From positions 1 through 20,599 of IMG/VR virus record IMGVR_UViG_3300027770_000307: a DNA stretch of 20,599 nucleotides; one strand, given 5' to 3'. Within the stretch, counting starts at the first letter, position 1; each line of letters begins with the position of its first letter. The stretch is from a virus. Position numbers and translations under genes: made by a program. Shown here piece by piece: positions 1-9,398 of the stretch. Under the pieces are notes generated by a model that made no database searches, had not been told where the DNA came from, and worked only from the letters and a program-made list of their open reading frames with translations.

Positions 1-644
1 GCATCCACTGTAGAATCCCAAAACCCAGTAGTTTGACTAAGTGCTGGTAGTTTTGTATTAGGGTCAACAGTATAAACTGCATCGTTGTTTTTTACGGCTT
101 CTTCTATTTTTTTTCTTTGCTTAATATATGCTGGGGAATTTTTAGGTGCAGCTAATCCTTTAGCTTTTAATGCTCTTTCTGTTGTGTTATCAATAGCTAT
201 TTGCATATTAGCTCTTGACTTTGCGACTTGTTCTATTTTTTCTCCAGTTACATTCTTTGCAACATACGTTGCATCAGATGGCATTGGTTTATTAAATGAG
301 CTTTTATCAAATACTATGCTTTTCCAATCTTTTTGTTTGGGAATTGGCTGAGGCTGAGGTGCATTCTCTTTTGCTACCTGAGCTTGTTGAGCTGCATAAG
401 AAGGATTAAGTGCGCTTGTTTGCCAACTTGGCTTTTCTCCCCCTTCTTGTAAACTTGATGGTGATTGTGAGGGTGTAGGGGGATTGGTATTTGTCTTTAA
501 TTCTTGACCACCAGATTGACCATCTACTTTTTTTTTTACATCATCAAAATCAGAGAAATCGTATTGAGTATTAGATGGAGCTTGCTCTTTGTTGCTAACA
601 GCTTCATCAAATGCGGAAAAATCATATTTTTTAGCTCCAGACAT
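1..644 (-). CDS. Probable internal virion (ejection/cargo) protein, N-terminal part only
   Basis: The reading frame opens at an ATG at 644 (complement) and stays open to the left edge, so only about 214 N-terminal residues are seen. The start follows the upstream gene's stop by 12 bp, in an A/T-rich context as for the neighbours. The N-terminus carries two copies of a short motif, YDFSAFDEAV (residues 7-16) and YDFSDFDDVK (28-37). A Q/P/S-rich, probably disordered stretch (about 38-105) follows, then a charged K/A/E-rich region. I recognise no catalytic domain. Its place last in the tail/ejection gene run, after two other low-complexity virion proteins, suggests the third and largest ejection or cargo protein, comparable in position to P22 gp16 or T7 gp16. 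That role is inferred from gene order; the frame itself is secure. Confidence 0.7.
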   Translation of the reverse strand, partial: MSGAKKYDFSAFDEAVSNKEQAPSNTQYDFSDFDDVKKKVDGQSGGQELKTNTNPPTPSQSPSSLQEGGEKPSWQTSALNPSYAAQQAQVAKENAPQPQPIPKQKDWKSIVFDKSSFNKPMPSDATYVAKNVTGEKIEQVAKSRANMQIAIDNTTERALKAKGLAAPKNSPAYIKQRKKIEEAVKNNDAVYTVDPNTKLPALSQTTGFWDSTVD

Positions 645-656
645 TATTTATGTATT

Positions 657-2306
657 TTATGGTTTTTTTATTAACCCTTCAGCAATAAGTATTTTTATAG
701 CATCGCTTTCGCTTAATTTATTCTTACCCATAAAAGATGAAATCTTTTTTTGAGTTGCATTATCATAAGATTTTATTGATGGTGCAGATTTGGGTATGCC
801 TTTTTTTTCTTCTATTGCTAATATAGTTTTGCCTTTTGCATTAGGCTGTACTTTATATCCCAACGTAGCGGCATCTATAGTAGTTAATCTTTTTCCTATT
901 TTATTATCTAAAACAGGATACACTTCCCAATTGCCTTGCTTATTTAATTTTACACCTAAATTATCCGAACCATACTCTTTTTTTTCTTTTTTGCCTTGTT
1001 CCGTTACTTCATATCCTAGTTTTAAATCTTTAATTATCCCTACAATACTTTTTGAAAATTCCGCATCTAAGTCTTCTCTATTCAATGGAAGCATAGCCGT
1101 ATTTCTACCTTGTTGTGACGCTAGTACAGCGTCTGGCTGCAATCCCGTTTCTTTTGAAACTTCATCTATACTCTTGCCTTGCTTTAATAAATCAGCAGCC
1201 TTATCTTTTTGGTCTTGAAGAGCTTTATATTGTTCAGCAGCAGGAGTATATATATCCCTTTTTTCTCCACCTGCTCCCCCTACACTAACATTTGTTATAT
1301 TTTTAGTTATAGGTGCTTTGGTTTCTTGTACATCCTCATGCACAAATCCTACCTTGGCATTGTTAGCATATATGTCATACAGCTTTGCTTTTTGGAACGC
1401 TATGATTTCTTCTGGTTGGGGAACACGACCTAAAGCCTGTGCAAACTTTTGAGTTTCTGCGTTGATGCCTCCCATAACAGCAGGGTTATATCTCATCCTA
1501 TTAAACTCGTTATCTGACACCATTCTTAGTGGCTTCTTAGCATCTCCTGATATGTATTGGCTTATTGAAGCAGTCGCCTCCGTGGTTGGAGCTATTGTGT
1601 GTTCGGGAACTACTCCACTAAATACACCTTTTTCATCTATATCTGGAACAAACGAAGATGATGTTTGTATTTTCTTTTTAACACTTCTTATATTACCTTT
1701 AGCATCCCTTACCATCACGTCTTTCATCTCTGAACTTTTGCCCATATTTTTTATGTCTTCCCCAACAGCCTCATCTAAATTATAAATATTACCACTCTTT
1801 TTAATTTCGGAGTCAAAGTCTACTGCTGTATCTAAATTCCAATAATCTTCCCTTGGCTTTCCATCAGCACCTAAATAATATTTCTTTATAAATTCAGCAT
1901 TGTATGCATCTGGGTTGTATCCTTTCTTGCCTTTTATATTTTCTAATCCTAATTTTCTTTGTGTTTCGGCGTACTTTACATTCTCTGTTGCTGTTCTTAA
2001 CTTTGCTACATCTTCAGCAATTCCCATTCTTATATGATTGTAATCATACCCACCATTAGCCATCAAGTCAGCCTTCTGCTGAATTTTTCCTAAATCTCTT
2101 GAAAATATTTGGTCTTCTACAGTCCCAGTAGTAAAATTTGACAATTCTAAGTCCTTAGATAATTGTGCTGATGTAGCAGCCTTTTTATTTGCTGCATCTT
2201 GAGCTGCCTTAGCTTTTGCTTTTTGCTTCCCCTCTAGTTGTTGACCTATTTTATATAGTCCACTAAAATCTTGTTGGGGAATTATAAACTGTGAAAAATC
2301 TGCCAT
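657..2306 (-). CDS. Probable internal virion (ejection/cargo) protein, 549 aa
   Basis: This is a long polar protein without membrane segments or a recognisable enzyme domain. The N-terminus has two DFS motifs (DFSQF at 3-7, DFSGL at 13-17), echoing the doubled DFSxFD motif of the next gene. Residues 20-60 are K/A/Q-rich and probably form a coiled helix; the rest mixes charged helical stretches with loops. The C-terminus (about 520-547) looks like a small helical domain (SSFMGKNKLSESDAIKILIA). The gene starts 11 bp after the 265-aa gene and ends 12 bp before the next, in the middle of the virion operon. By position it matches the second of three DNA-ejection proteins of podoviruses (P22 gp20 or T7 gp15 position) or a crAss-like cargo protein. 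The virion assignment is an inference; the coding call is secure. Confidence 0.75.
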   Translation of the reverse strand: MADFSQFIIPQQDFSGLYKIGQQLEGKQKAKAKAAQDAANKKAATSAQLSKDLELSNFTTGTVEDQIFSRDLGKIQQKADLMANGGYDYNHIRMGIAEDVAKLRTATENVKYAETQRKLGLENIKGKKGYNPDAYNAEFIKKYYLGADGKPREDYWNLDTAVDFDSEIKKSGNIYNLDEAVGEDIKNMGKSSEMKDVMVRDAKGNIRSVKKKIQTSSSFVPDIDEKGVFSGVVPEHTIAPTTEATASISQYISGDAKKPLRMVSDNEFNRMRYNPAVMGGINAETQKFAQALGRVPQPEEIIAFQKAKLYDIYANNAKVGFVHEDVQETKAPITKNITNVSVGGAGGEKRDIYTPAAEQYKALQDQKDKAADLLKQGKSIDEVSKETGLQPDAVLASQQGRNTAMLPLNREDLDAEFSKSIVGIIKDLKLGYEVTEQGKKEKKEYGSDNLGVKLNKQGNWEVYPVLDNKIGKRLTTIDAATLGYKVQPNAKGKTILAIEEKKGIPKSAPSIKSYDNATQKKISSFMGKNKLSESDAIKILIAEGLIKKP

Positions 2307-2317
2307 TTTTTTATTTT

Positions 2318-3115
2318 TTATTCATATCCACCTGGATATTGCTGAGGGTACATTAATGCTTGTTGTTGATAATAATATGGATTATTTGCATTTGGAAGTA
2401 TTCCTCTTTGACCATAACTGCCGATTATACTACCATTCCCCATATTACCCATATTTCTTAATGCAAATGGATTTAATGCTCCTGGAACTAATCCCATGTT
2501 TGATGGCATATTAGCTGTTGGGTATCCCATCTTTGACATATTAGATACAGCATTAGCTTGATTTACTCCCCCGCCTCCGCCAACCTTCCCAAATGAGCCA
2601 CCCATACCACTTAAACCTATTGATGTTGCGCCCATTCCAAATTGAGCAGCATCTCCCCAAGACTTTGCTCTATTTTGAGCAATAGCCGCTTGAGCTGAAT
2701 TGACTGTTTCAAAGTCTTGCATTCTTTGTGCTTGATTATATTGCTCTTCGTTAACCAAGTTGCCGTATCTTCTTTGGTAATCACCAGTTTCTTGAAGACC
2801 CAAGGCTGCCATAGCATTATTTGTTTGAGATTGTATTCCAGCAGCAGCTTGCATTACATCAGCAGCAGACGTGGCTGCTTGCTGTGTTCTTCCCATAGCG
2901 TTAGCTCCACTTTGATATATATTTCTTTCTTGCTGCTCTGCCCCTGGCATTCTTGCATTTAATTGAGTCCTTGCCAAGTTGCTTATCTGTGGCATCGGTC
3001 TGTTCTTGAGCTGATTTCTGATTTGTTTGTTAGCCTGCGCTCTACTAGCTATACCTCCAACTACACCTGCCCCTGATACAACTGCGCCTCCTATTGCTAT
3101 TGCTGCAAAACTCAT
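2318..3115 (-). CDS. Probable small internal virion / DNA-ejection protein, 265 aa
   Basis: The N-terminus (residues 2-24) is a hydrophobic glycine- and alanine-rich segment with small-xxx-small spacing, able to insert in a membrane. A Q/A/N-rich helical region follows (about 57-160). The C-terminal third is low complexity, rich in G, N, M, Q and Y, with a poly-glycine stretch near 177-181. This build, a short hydrophobic head then a Q/A-rich helix, is that of podovirus ejection proteins such as T7 gp14 and P22 gp7, which leave the virion first and line the membrane channel. Its start codon overlaps the stop of the cupin gene upstream (ATGA), so the two are probably translationally coupled. 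Family membership is judged from composition and gene order, not a specific motif. Confidence 0.75.
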   Translation of the reverse strand: MSFAAIAIGGAVVSGAGVVGGIASRAQANKQIRNQLKNRPMPQISNLARTQLNARMPGAEQQERNIYQSGANAMGRTQQAATSAADVMQAAAGIQSQTNNAMAALGLQETGDYQRRYGNLVNEEQYNQAQRMQDFETVNSAQAAIAQNRAKSWGDAAQFGMGATSIGLSGMGGSFGKVGGGGGVNQANAVSNMSKMGYPTANMPSNMGLVPGALNPFALRNMGNMGNGSIIGSYGQRGILPNANNPYYYQQQALMYPQQYPGGYE

Positions 3116-3639
3116 AGTTCTAAATTTTTATTGTTAACAGAATCTAATCTAACGCTATTAGATGAATTTATTATTTTTAATTTTTCTTTTAGGTCTGTGG
3201 GAAGCATTGGGTTGTCATGCTTTTCTATAATCCTTTCCTCTACCTGAAACTCATCTTCGTTTTCTGGATTAGCATGAGCCGTTGCCCAAATGCAGTCTTC
3301 CCAAATATATAAAACACGCCTTGTGCCTGGTTCTGTAACACCAATATATGGTGCTTCCAAATACTGCTCTACGCCCTCATCTATCCAAACAGAAACAGAC
3401 CCCTTCAATATAAAATATTGGTGCTGTGTTTTGTGTATCTTGCTTACAATCAAAGAACCTGCTGGCATGAATATTTCCCTAACATAAAGCCCATCTGTAA
3501 ACCTGTGATTTAATGGGCAACTAATGATGTCAAAGTTCTCAGCCATTATTGACTCTAGTTCGTCTATCTTCTGCTCCTTAGTCTTCTCTTGTATGTCAGA
3601 AGCCGAAATTGTAACTACTGACTTTTCTTCGTTTTGCAT
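3112..3639 (-). CDS. Cupin-fold phage protein, 175 aa
   Basis: Residues about 45-125 read as a single cupin-type beta barrel. An H-x3-H pair (H69, H73) is followed by QYFILKGSVSVW, which matches cupin motif 1. A second part, PGTRRVLYIWEDCIWATAH (104-122), ends with a histidine where motif 2 would supply the last ligand. The N-terminal 40 residues are charged and helical, and the C-terminal 35 are polar. Similar cupin proteins occur in many tailed phages among tail genes, but their role (structural or enzymatic) is not established. It sits 10 bp after the large tail protein and overlaps the next gene by four bases. The histidines hint at a metal site; I cannot say whether it is functional. Confidence 0.75.
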   Translation of the reverse strand: MQNEEKSVVTISASDIQEKTKEQKIDELESIMAENFDIISCPLNHRFTDGLYVREIFMPAGSLIVSKIHKTQHQYFILKGSVSVWIDEGVEQYLEAPYIGVTEPGTRRVLYIWEDCIWATAHANPENEDEFQVEERIIEKHDNPMLPTDLKEKLKIINSSNSVRLDSVNNKNLEL

Positions 3640-3649
3640 AACTATAGCT

Positions 3650-6600
3650 TTAAACTATATGACCCTTGCTTATTGACATTCCTAGTTCTAAAATACGAAG
3701 TTGTAAAGGTGATGTTGTTGGGGAATACTGTGCTAAAACGAACATATTAGTATTCCTCATTACCTCAGCCGTTAACAAACCTGTATACACATCACCACTA
3801 TTTGTTGGTACTACTTTGTTTCTCAATATCGGTGCGTACCAAATTCCTTCTTTCTGTACAAAACTAATGTCCTCTAAGTCTGATGTTTGTAAGTAAGGGA
3901 ATTCATTATAAAAATACACAAAATTTGGAACAATATTAGATTCTGATAAAAAATTATCATAAACCTTGGGCATTTGTGGTAAAATGTTTGATGTGAACAT
4001 TATTTGTGACGGGGAATACACTCCATAGAATATATTCTGATTGTCTTGATTGTGTTCCCAAGCATTACCATTTATAAATGAAAACAACCTATTCTGTATT
4101 GTGCAGAAGTATTCTGTATTGAATGTATATGCGCTTTGCCAATGTGGTTGCACTATTACCCCTGTGCCTAACTTGTAAGAAATAGTTTTACCTTGATAGT
4201 CTAGGATATCAAATGGGTATACTATCAATGGGTAGTCTGGTAAAAATCCTTTTGGTGGTACATCTGAAAGTTTGGGAATTGTTATCAACAACTCATCATG
4301 ACTAGGGTCTACCGTTGCAAATACGTATGGTCTGTTCCCAAACGCCTCAATCTCATCCTTTGTCAAAGACATATACTTGTAGCACCAATTCTTCCAAAAC
4401 CTTGACATCTTTATTGATGATATATTATCTAAGCCATTTACAGAATATTGTACCCATCTACCATTACTTGCATCAAGATAATAAACATTACCACGATACT
4501 GAACAACTGATGCAGGGTCTATGCAACCATAGTTCCCCTTCAATATATTAATAGTTCCCACAACATCCTTACCTGCACTAAAGAACTGTGTTGCACCTGT
4601 GCTATCCGTTATCTGCGTTTCCCCAAGATACATAGAATTAGTTTCTACTGCACACAAGGCTAACATAACACTACCCTGGTCTTGTACCTTTGATGTGTTC
4701 TGAAGTTTATTTATAGAACCACAATCATCTGACACAAAGGTTTGACTTCCCAAACGAAATGTACTAGACCCATTTATTTGTGTGCCTGATATATATGTGT
4801 CACTCCATACTACTTCTGTGTTGTTATTTACCTGCCCTAATCTTGTAACAATATTAACTTTGCCTGCATCTGTAATCCATATTTTATAAATCAAATCATT
4901 TGGGGACATTGCAGATGCAAAATAATCTGTTGATATTCCAGCAGAATTTTTATACGTTCTTTTAAGTATATAAGCATCTGCGTTAAATATTCCAAATAGC
5001 TGAGAGTATTTTCGTTGTGCAGTGCCAGGATTATTTACTTTATACATCCTACCCATTTCATAATATGGCTCTTGTTCAGATGTTTTATATGGAGTGTATA
5101 TTTCATAAGTCAACATTTGTAATGCCCCTAAATTAAATGTTTTAAGTATAATATAGTTATTATCTTGACCTATTACTTGTAGTGTTTTTGATGTGCCAGA
5201 ATATAGATTTAATATACAAATATCGCCCTCAGAAAAAACATACCCAAGCCCAGCTTGAGCTAATGCTGTTGCATCTATTCCTATGCCGATAGAGCCATCA
5301 AAACTTGATGAATATACATAATTGCCACTAGCATCTCTACTCACATACTTAGCCTCATTGGCATAATTGTAAGATGATATGTAAAATCTTTTTGTTTGGT
5401 TTTTTGTTAATACAGGTGCATAATAATACGCCCATTCTGGTATTTGTATTTCCGAATCCGCATTATCTAAATTCCATTGTAATGTACTTATTGCCGATGT
5501 ATAATTATAATCTCTAGCTGGGGTGGATATTACACAATCTTTATTAGTTATAACTCCGCATTTTCTCATAGCATAATCATAAAAAACTATACCAGATTTA
5601 TATGTAGATAATTGTGGGTAAGCTATATAATAACTTGGAATAAGACCAGATACAGTACACAAATTTGTTGTTTCTATAGCTTCAGAAAAATTATTTATTC
5701 TTCCGCCTGGTTTTGTATTAGATACTACTTGAGCTACAGTTGCCCCTTTATAGGATATTTGTGTGGGATATATTGCAGATGTTGGTGGTGTAGGTAATGT
5801 TGGTATTGCAGAACTCAATAAATTATACTGCTCTGTTGATGTTATAGCCCAATACCCAACAATTGGGAATGTTAAATATACATACCATCCAGAATAACCA
5901 TATGGTGCAGTTTGTGTTGTTTGCCTTGGGTTTTGTTGTGTCGCAATACCGCTAGCTCTTATTGATATTAAATTAGCTATTACACTACTAGAAGAACCTG
6001 GAACTATTGTACTACCAGTATTCAATGTCATTGAAGTAAATACTGGGGTATTATACCCATCAATATTATTAGCAAGGAAGTATCTTTGTTTAGCTATTTC
6101 GTGTGTTTGGGAATAAATAGGTATGTTATCAAATGGTCTTAACACATCGTAGTCTGGTATTGTTATACCTATACTCGTATTGTAAAAATCATAAGTCAAT
6201 ACATCAATGCCATTATTATGATTTTCAATTTCGTTTAAATCATCTGCATTGTCTTTATCCCATGTTTTTACTATATAAGCAAAATTAGTATCGCTATTTC
6301 TTGCTATTAAATTTATTATTTTAACAGTATACGGTATTGATTCAATTGAGTTCATTGAAACTATAATCCTATTATAAGAATCGTCAAACCCATTTAATTT
6401 TGAAGATTGACTATATTCTCCAATTACTGTAGTTTCATTATCATAAAATTTATATTGGTAAGCAAATTGAAAAGAATCATTAGATATATAATTCTGTAAA
6501 AAAGATGAATCATAATCCTTTAAAATATTTGCAGCAAATATAGGTGGCGGCTTAATAAGTGTTATTTCTGAAAAGTTCAATGGGAATGCATAAGGATTTG

Positions 6601-7891
6601 TATCTGTTATAAATGATGAATAGTTTGCCTTAATTGCAGACTCTATATTTATTTTTCTTGGCTCATTGTTTATGCTATCTGTCCACGATAAAATATTATT
6701 AGCAATATGTGCGCTATGTATAAGTGAATTTTTATTAAAATTTAACCCTCTAATTACTTCGGAAGAAGTTAAAACATTGTACTGCGTATTTGTATCTGTA
6801 TACATACAGATAATCTTGTCTTCCCCTACAGCAGTATACAAAATATCAGTAGTATATGTATCTGTTCCTAATGATACACCTACATTTAAATAATAATATC
6901 CATTTGTAAATACTATAGATTGACAAGTATATGTTCCAGCGTTTGAACCAGATGTAACAACAAATATATCTCCTGCTTTTATTGCATTTATTCTTTGGTC
7001 AGCTATAATAAATGTATTGCCTCCAAATGATATTATAGATATATTAGCTATAGGTACTTGGTGGCTTCTTACTGTGTCATAGTCAAAGTAAACAAATCTT
7101 TGGTTCTCTGTGTCTTCTATTGAGCCTATTGTTATGTACTGGGAATTGAATGTTACTACCCTTACAGAATATCCAGATTGTTTATCTCTTATACTAAAAT
7201 CTGTAGCAGCATCATCATAGAAAAGTGAAACTGTATTTGCTCTATCTACGTTATATTCTGTTGCAGTCCAAAACCTAGTTATTTGTAAATTATCAGAATA
7301 GTTTCCAAGATAATCTCTTTGACCACATCCTAATGCGGTAAATCCACTAATATTATCTGCTCCTGTATTAGGGGAGTCCCAATGTGCGAATCCTTCTTCT
7401 TTTAGTTTTCCCCCTGATATACTATTCCCACCTAGATAATTAGATAATTGTTGCCATTCATATTGTGTGGGAATCCACCAACCAATAGGAGCTAATCCTC
7501 TTGGGTCATTCACCGCATACCAATTATAAAGTCTAATTCCAGTAGCTTCATCATTATTGTACCAACACCATGCCCCAGTGGTTAATGCTGCCCAAGCTGT
7601 GGGGTCTTGCTCTTCTGGTATAGGAGAACCATCTCTATATTTATCTACATTAAGATTTTGTAGTGACCATTTTTGGTCGCCTATAACTACTGATGCTAAA
7701 TCATTGGGTACGGGAATTTCTACGTTACCGCCAATACTTTCAACAACTCCCGTAACACCCTTATCAGTAGTTCCCGTACGCACATTCTGTGCATTAACCC
7801 ACTCATTAGTAGTTATAGCAAATGGAGAGTCGTCTGAGTTCATGCGACCAGACTGTATATCTCCAAAGTATTTTAAATCTTTTTGCCTCAT
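3650..7891 (-). CDS. Phage stabilisation/muzzle-type tail protein with inserted FISUMP domain, 1413 aa
   Basis: The N-terminus (NEWVNAQNVRTGTTDKG, then VESIGGNVEIP at 50-60) is typical of the large beta-propeller-like stabilisation proteins of podoviruses and crAss-like phages, called muzzle proteins in the latter, which close the tail tube. Residues about 66-247 are a complete FISUMP (Fib_succ_major) domain: IGDQKWSLQNLNVDKYRDG, TTGAWCWYNND, LYNWYAVNDPRGLAP and GGKLKEEGFAHWDSPNTGA are all near consensus, closing with YSVRVV. The phage fold appears to resume at QYITIGSIEDTENQRFVYF. FISUMP is usually found on secreted or surface proteins of Bacteroidetes and Fibrobacter. The rest is rich in Y, N, T, S and I, as expected for a beta-rich virion protein. 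The gene begins 2 bp after the stop of the upstream ring-like gene. Confidence 0.85.
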   Translation of the reverse strand: MRQKDLKYFGDIQSGRMNSDDSPFAITTNEWVNAQNVRTGTTDKGVTGVVESIGGNVEIPVPNDLASVVIGDQKWSLQNLNVDKYRDGSPIPEEQDPTAWAALTTGAWCWYNNDEATGIRLYNWYAVNDPRGLAPIGWWIPTQYEWQQLSNYLGGNSISGGKLKEEGFAHWDSPNTGADNISGFTALGCGQRDYLGNYSDNLQITRFWTATEYNVDRANTVSLFYDDAATDFSIRDKQSGYSVRVVTFNSQYITIGSIEDTENQRFVYFDYDTVRSHQVPIANISIISFGGNTFIIADQRINAIKAGDIFVVTSGSNAGTYTCQSIVFTNGYYYLNVGVSLGTDTYTTDILYTAVGEDKIICMYTDTNTQYNVLTSSEVIRGLNFNKNSLIHSAHIANNILSWTDSINNEPRKINIESAIKANYSSFITDTNPYAFPLNFSEITLIKPPPIFAANILKDYDSSFLQNYISNDSFQFAYQYKFYDNETTVIGEYSQSSKLNGFDDSYNRIIVSMNSIESIPYTVKIINLIARNSDTNFAYIVKTWDKDNADDLNEIENHNNGIDVLTYDFYNTSIGITIPDYDVLRPFDNIPIYSQTHEIAKQRYFLANNIDGYNTPVFTSMTLNTGSTIVPGSSSSVIANLISIRASGIATQQNPRQTTQTAPYGYSGWYVYLTFPIVGYWAITSTEQYNLLSSAIPTLPTPPTSAIYPTQISYKGATVAQVVSNTKPGGRINNFSEAIETTNLCTVSGLIPSYYIAYPQLSTYKSGIVFYDYAMRKCGVITNKDCVISTPARDYNYTSAISTLQWNLDNADSEIQIPEWAYYYAPVLTKNQTKRFYISSYNYANEAKYVSRDASGNYVYSSSFDGSIGIGIDATALAQAGLGYVFSEGDICILNLYSGTSKTLQVIGQDNNYIILKTFNLGALQMLTYEIYTPYKTSEQEPYYEMGRMYKVNNPGTAQRKYSQLFGIFNADAYILKRTYKNSAGISTDYFASAMSPNDLIYKIWITDAGKVNIVTRLGQVNNNTEVVWSDTYISGTQINGSSTFRLGSQTFVSDDCGSINKLQNTSKVQDQGSVMLALCAVETNSMYLGETQITDSTGATQFFSAGKDVVGTINILKGNYGCIDPASVVQYRGNVYYLDASNGRWVQYSVNGLDNISSIKMSRFWKNWCYKYMSLTKDEIEAFGNRPYVFATVDPSHDELLITIPKLSDVPPKGFLPDYPLIVYPFDILDYQGKTISYKLGTGVIVQPHWQSAYTFNTEYFCTIQNRLFSFINGNAWEHNQDNQNIFYGVYSPSQIMFTSNILPQMPKVYDNFLSESNIVPNFVYFYNEFPYLQTSDLEDISFVQKEGIWYAPILRNKVVPTNSGDVYTGLLTAEVMRNTNMFVLAQYSPTTSPLQLRILELGMSISKGHIV

Positions 7892-7893
7892 TA

Positions 7894-8679
7894 TTAATTT
7901 TTAATTGCTGCGGTATATCCGTTACGAAGGGTGTTCTTAATATCTATCAATGACAAACCACTTAATCTTGCTCTTAATCTTTTCTTGTTGTTATAGAAAG
8001 ATACTGCCTCTGGACTGTAGTCGTTGTTTGAGTTGGGGGAGCGTTTCCACTCCTGCCATGCCCTAATACATTGTATAGCCTGTATGTCTATCTGACTTGC
8101 AGTGTCTACACTCTGACCGCTTGATATGTACTGAAGAACAACGCTCTTTCTTTCAAATCCAAGGGACATCTGTATTTGTCTTCTTTCCTTTATTACCTTG
8201 TACCCAATACTAGTGCCTCCCGTAGCACCAAAAAATCTACCAGTCGGCTCGCCAAAGTCAGAAATATTCCAGAACCAAAAAATGCCCAAACCGCCTAAAA
8301 ATAACTGATTGCCGCCATAAATGTTGTTCACATTCCCTGGTGTAACTCCATTGGTTGTAGGGTAATGTGGATGCGTAAATTGAGCCGTTGCTGGGTCATA
8401 TTTTCTTAACGGGCTAATAGAGCTTTGATGTGGAAGTTTTTGCAGAACTCCATTACCATAAAAACCACAAGACACATCGTCAACAAAATCGTCTGGAAGG
8501 TCTACTGCACCATAGTCGTTAACTGGCAGTTCTACCGTGTTAACTATTTTAAGTGTGTCAAATGATAGTTCTCTTAGGCAAGTAGCACCATGTACCATGT
8601 ATTCTAAATAGTAATGTATGGGAAGACCTGACTCAATGAGTCCACGCCTTGTTATTTCATCTAATGTTGCTAGTACCAT
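7894..8679 (-). CDS. Ring/adaptor-like tail protein (T7 gp11 / crAss ring type), 261 aa
   Basis: The N-terminal helical part (LDEITRRGLIESGLP, then HYYLEYMVHGATCLRELSF) and the phrase VDLPDDFVDDVSCGFYG (about 58-74) resemble the adaptor or tail-tubular-A-like proteins that form rings below the portal in podoviruses, including crAss-like ring proteins. The middle (100-160) is rich in G, N, F and W and may be a loop or contact region. The C-terminal third is helical (IDIQAIQCIRAWQEWKRS, then KKRLRARLSGL). It lies 2 bp before the large muzzle-type protein and 16 bp after another ring-like protein, the normal order of podovirus tail genes. The family call rests on remembered motif style and context, so the exact ring number cannot be assigned. 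Confidence 0.7.
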   Translation of the reverse strand: MVLATLDEITRRGLIESGLPIHYYLEYMVHGATCLRELSFDTLKIVNTVELPVNDYGAVDLPDDFVDDVSCGFYGNGVLQKLPHQSSISPLRKYDPATAQFTHPHYPTTNGVTPGNVNNIYGGNQLFLGGLGIFWFWNISDFGEPTGRFFGATGGTSIGYKVIKERRQIQMSLGFERKSVVLQYISSGQSVDTASQIDIQAIQCIRAWQEWKRSPNSNNDYSPEAVSFYNNKKRLRARLSGLSLIDIKNTLRNGYTAAIKN

Positions 8680-8695
8680 CTTTTATTAATTATTT

Positions 8696-9391
8696 TTATT
8701 GGTTAGCTTTTTGTTGTGTTGTAGGGATTCCCTTACTCTCGTCAACAGTTGGGTCAACAAGTTTATCAGGTATTGTTTGAGTGCTGTATAATTTATATAC
8801 TTCTTGAATTACTTGCCATTCTTGTTCGGGAAGTATTGGCAATGGGTCGTAATCCCCGTACATAGATATATCCATTATAGCTAAACGCATTGCTAACTTT
8901 ATGTTAGGGAACAGGGTCTTTAAGTCTTTTGTAAAGATAACATCCATACCAAAGTTCTCGTAACCAACTTGCCCCATTAAGTCGTTCAACAACGGCTGAG
9001 ATTTAATAAGACCTCCCTGACCCATTTGCAATGGAATAAACTCCTTGTCTAATTCATATCCTATATCATTTGGGTCGTACTTTGCATATATAGCCCATAT
9101 GCCCATATTTCTTGGTAGTTTTATTGGCTTGATGGGAAGCGTTGCCTTGCTCTTGCCATTATACGAAACGACATCTATACCTTCATATAGACCTAGTGTT
9201 GTACCGTTTGGTATCACTTCCCCCATCTTCCCATTGATACTAAAATATTCTGTTTTAAGTAATTGATTTATTACATTACCACAGGCTATTTTTATTTCAT
9301 TGTATGAAAGACTAGAGCCTTCTGCTATATCGCCACCTTCAATAAGTGACAAACAGCTTTCTGCTAGTCTATAGATTGTTACAACACTCAT
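8696..9391 (-). CDS. Ring/adaptor-like tail protein, 231 aa
   Basis: The N-terminal helices (SVVTIYRLAESCLSLIEGGD, SYNEIKIACGNVINQLLKTEYFS) match the alpha-helical start of portal-adaptor or ring proteins in Bacteroidetes podoviruses. A beta part follows with LPIKPIKLPRNMGIWAIY (about 85-102). Residues 170-200 form a helical end containing LPILPEQEWQVIQEVYKLY. There is no signal peptide, membrane segment or enzyme motif. It starts 7 bp after the stop of the K/E-rich 128-aa gene and sits in the ring/adaptor run between 10708 and 7894. The virion role is inferred from order and general resemblance. Confidence 0.65.
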   Translation of the reverse strand: MSVVTIYRLAESCLSLIEGGDIAEGSSLSYNEIKIACGNVINQLLKTEYFSINGKMGEVIPNGTTLGLYEGIDVVSYNGKSKATLPIKPIKLPRNMGIWAIYAKYDPNDIGYELDKEFIPLQMGQGGLIKSQPLLNDLMGQVGYENFGMDVIFTKDLKTLFPNIKLAMRLAIMDISMYGDYDPLPILPEQEWQVIQEVYKLYSTQTIPDKLVDPTVDESKGIPTTQQKANQ

Positions 9392-9398
9392 TTTTTAT

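Noticed and set aside
1462-1785. Plus-strand frames opposite the virion genes (for example 790-1218, 1462-1785, 7557-7904)
   Set aside because: They are antisense shadows of clearly coding minus-strand genes, with hydrophobic, unnatural composition and no start context.
7151-7696. FISUMP domain as a target of a diversity-generating retroelement
   Set aside because: FISUMP/C-lectin-like domains can be such targets, but the variable region would be at a C-terminus with a template repeat and reverse transcriptase nearby. Here the domain is near the N-terminus and the window has no reverse transcriptase or template copy.
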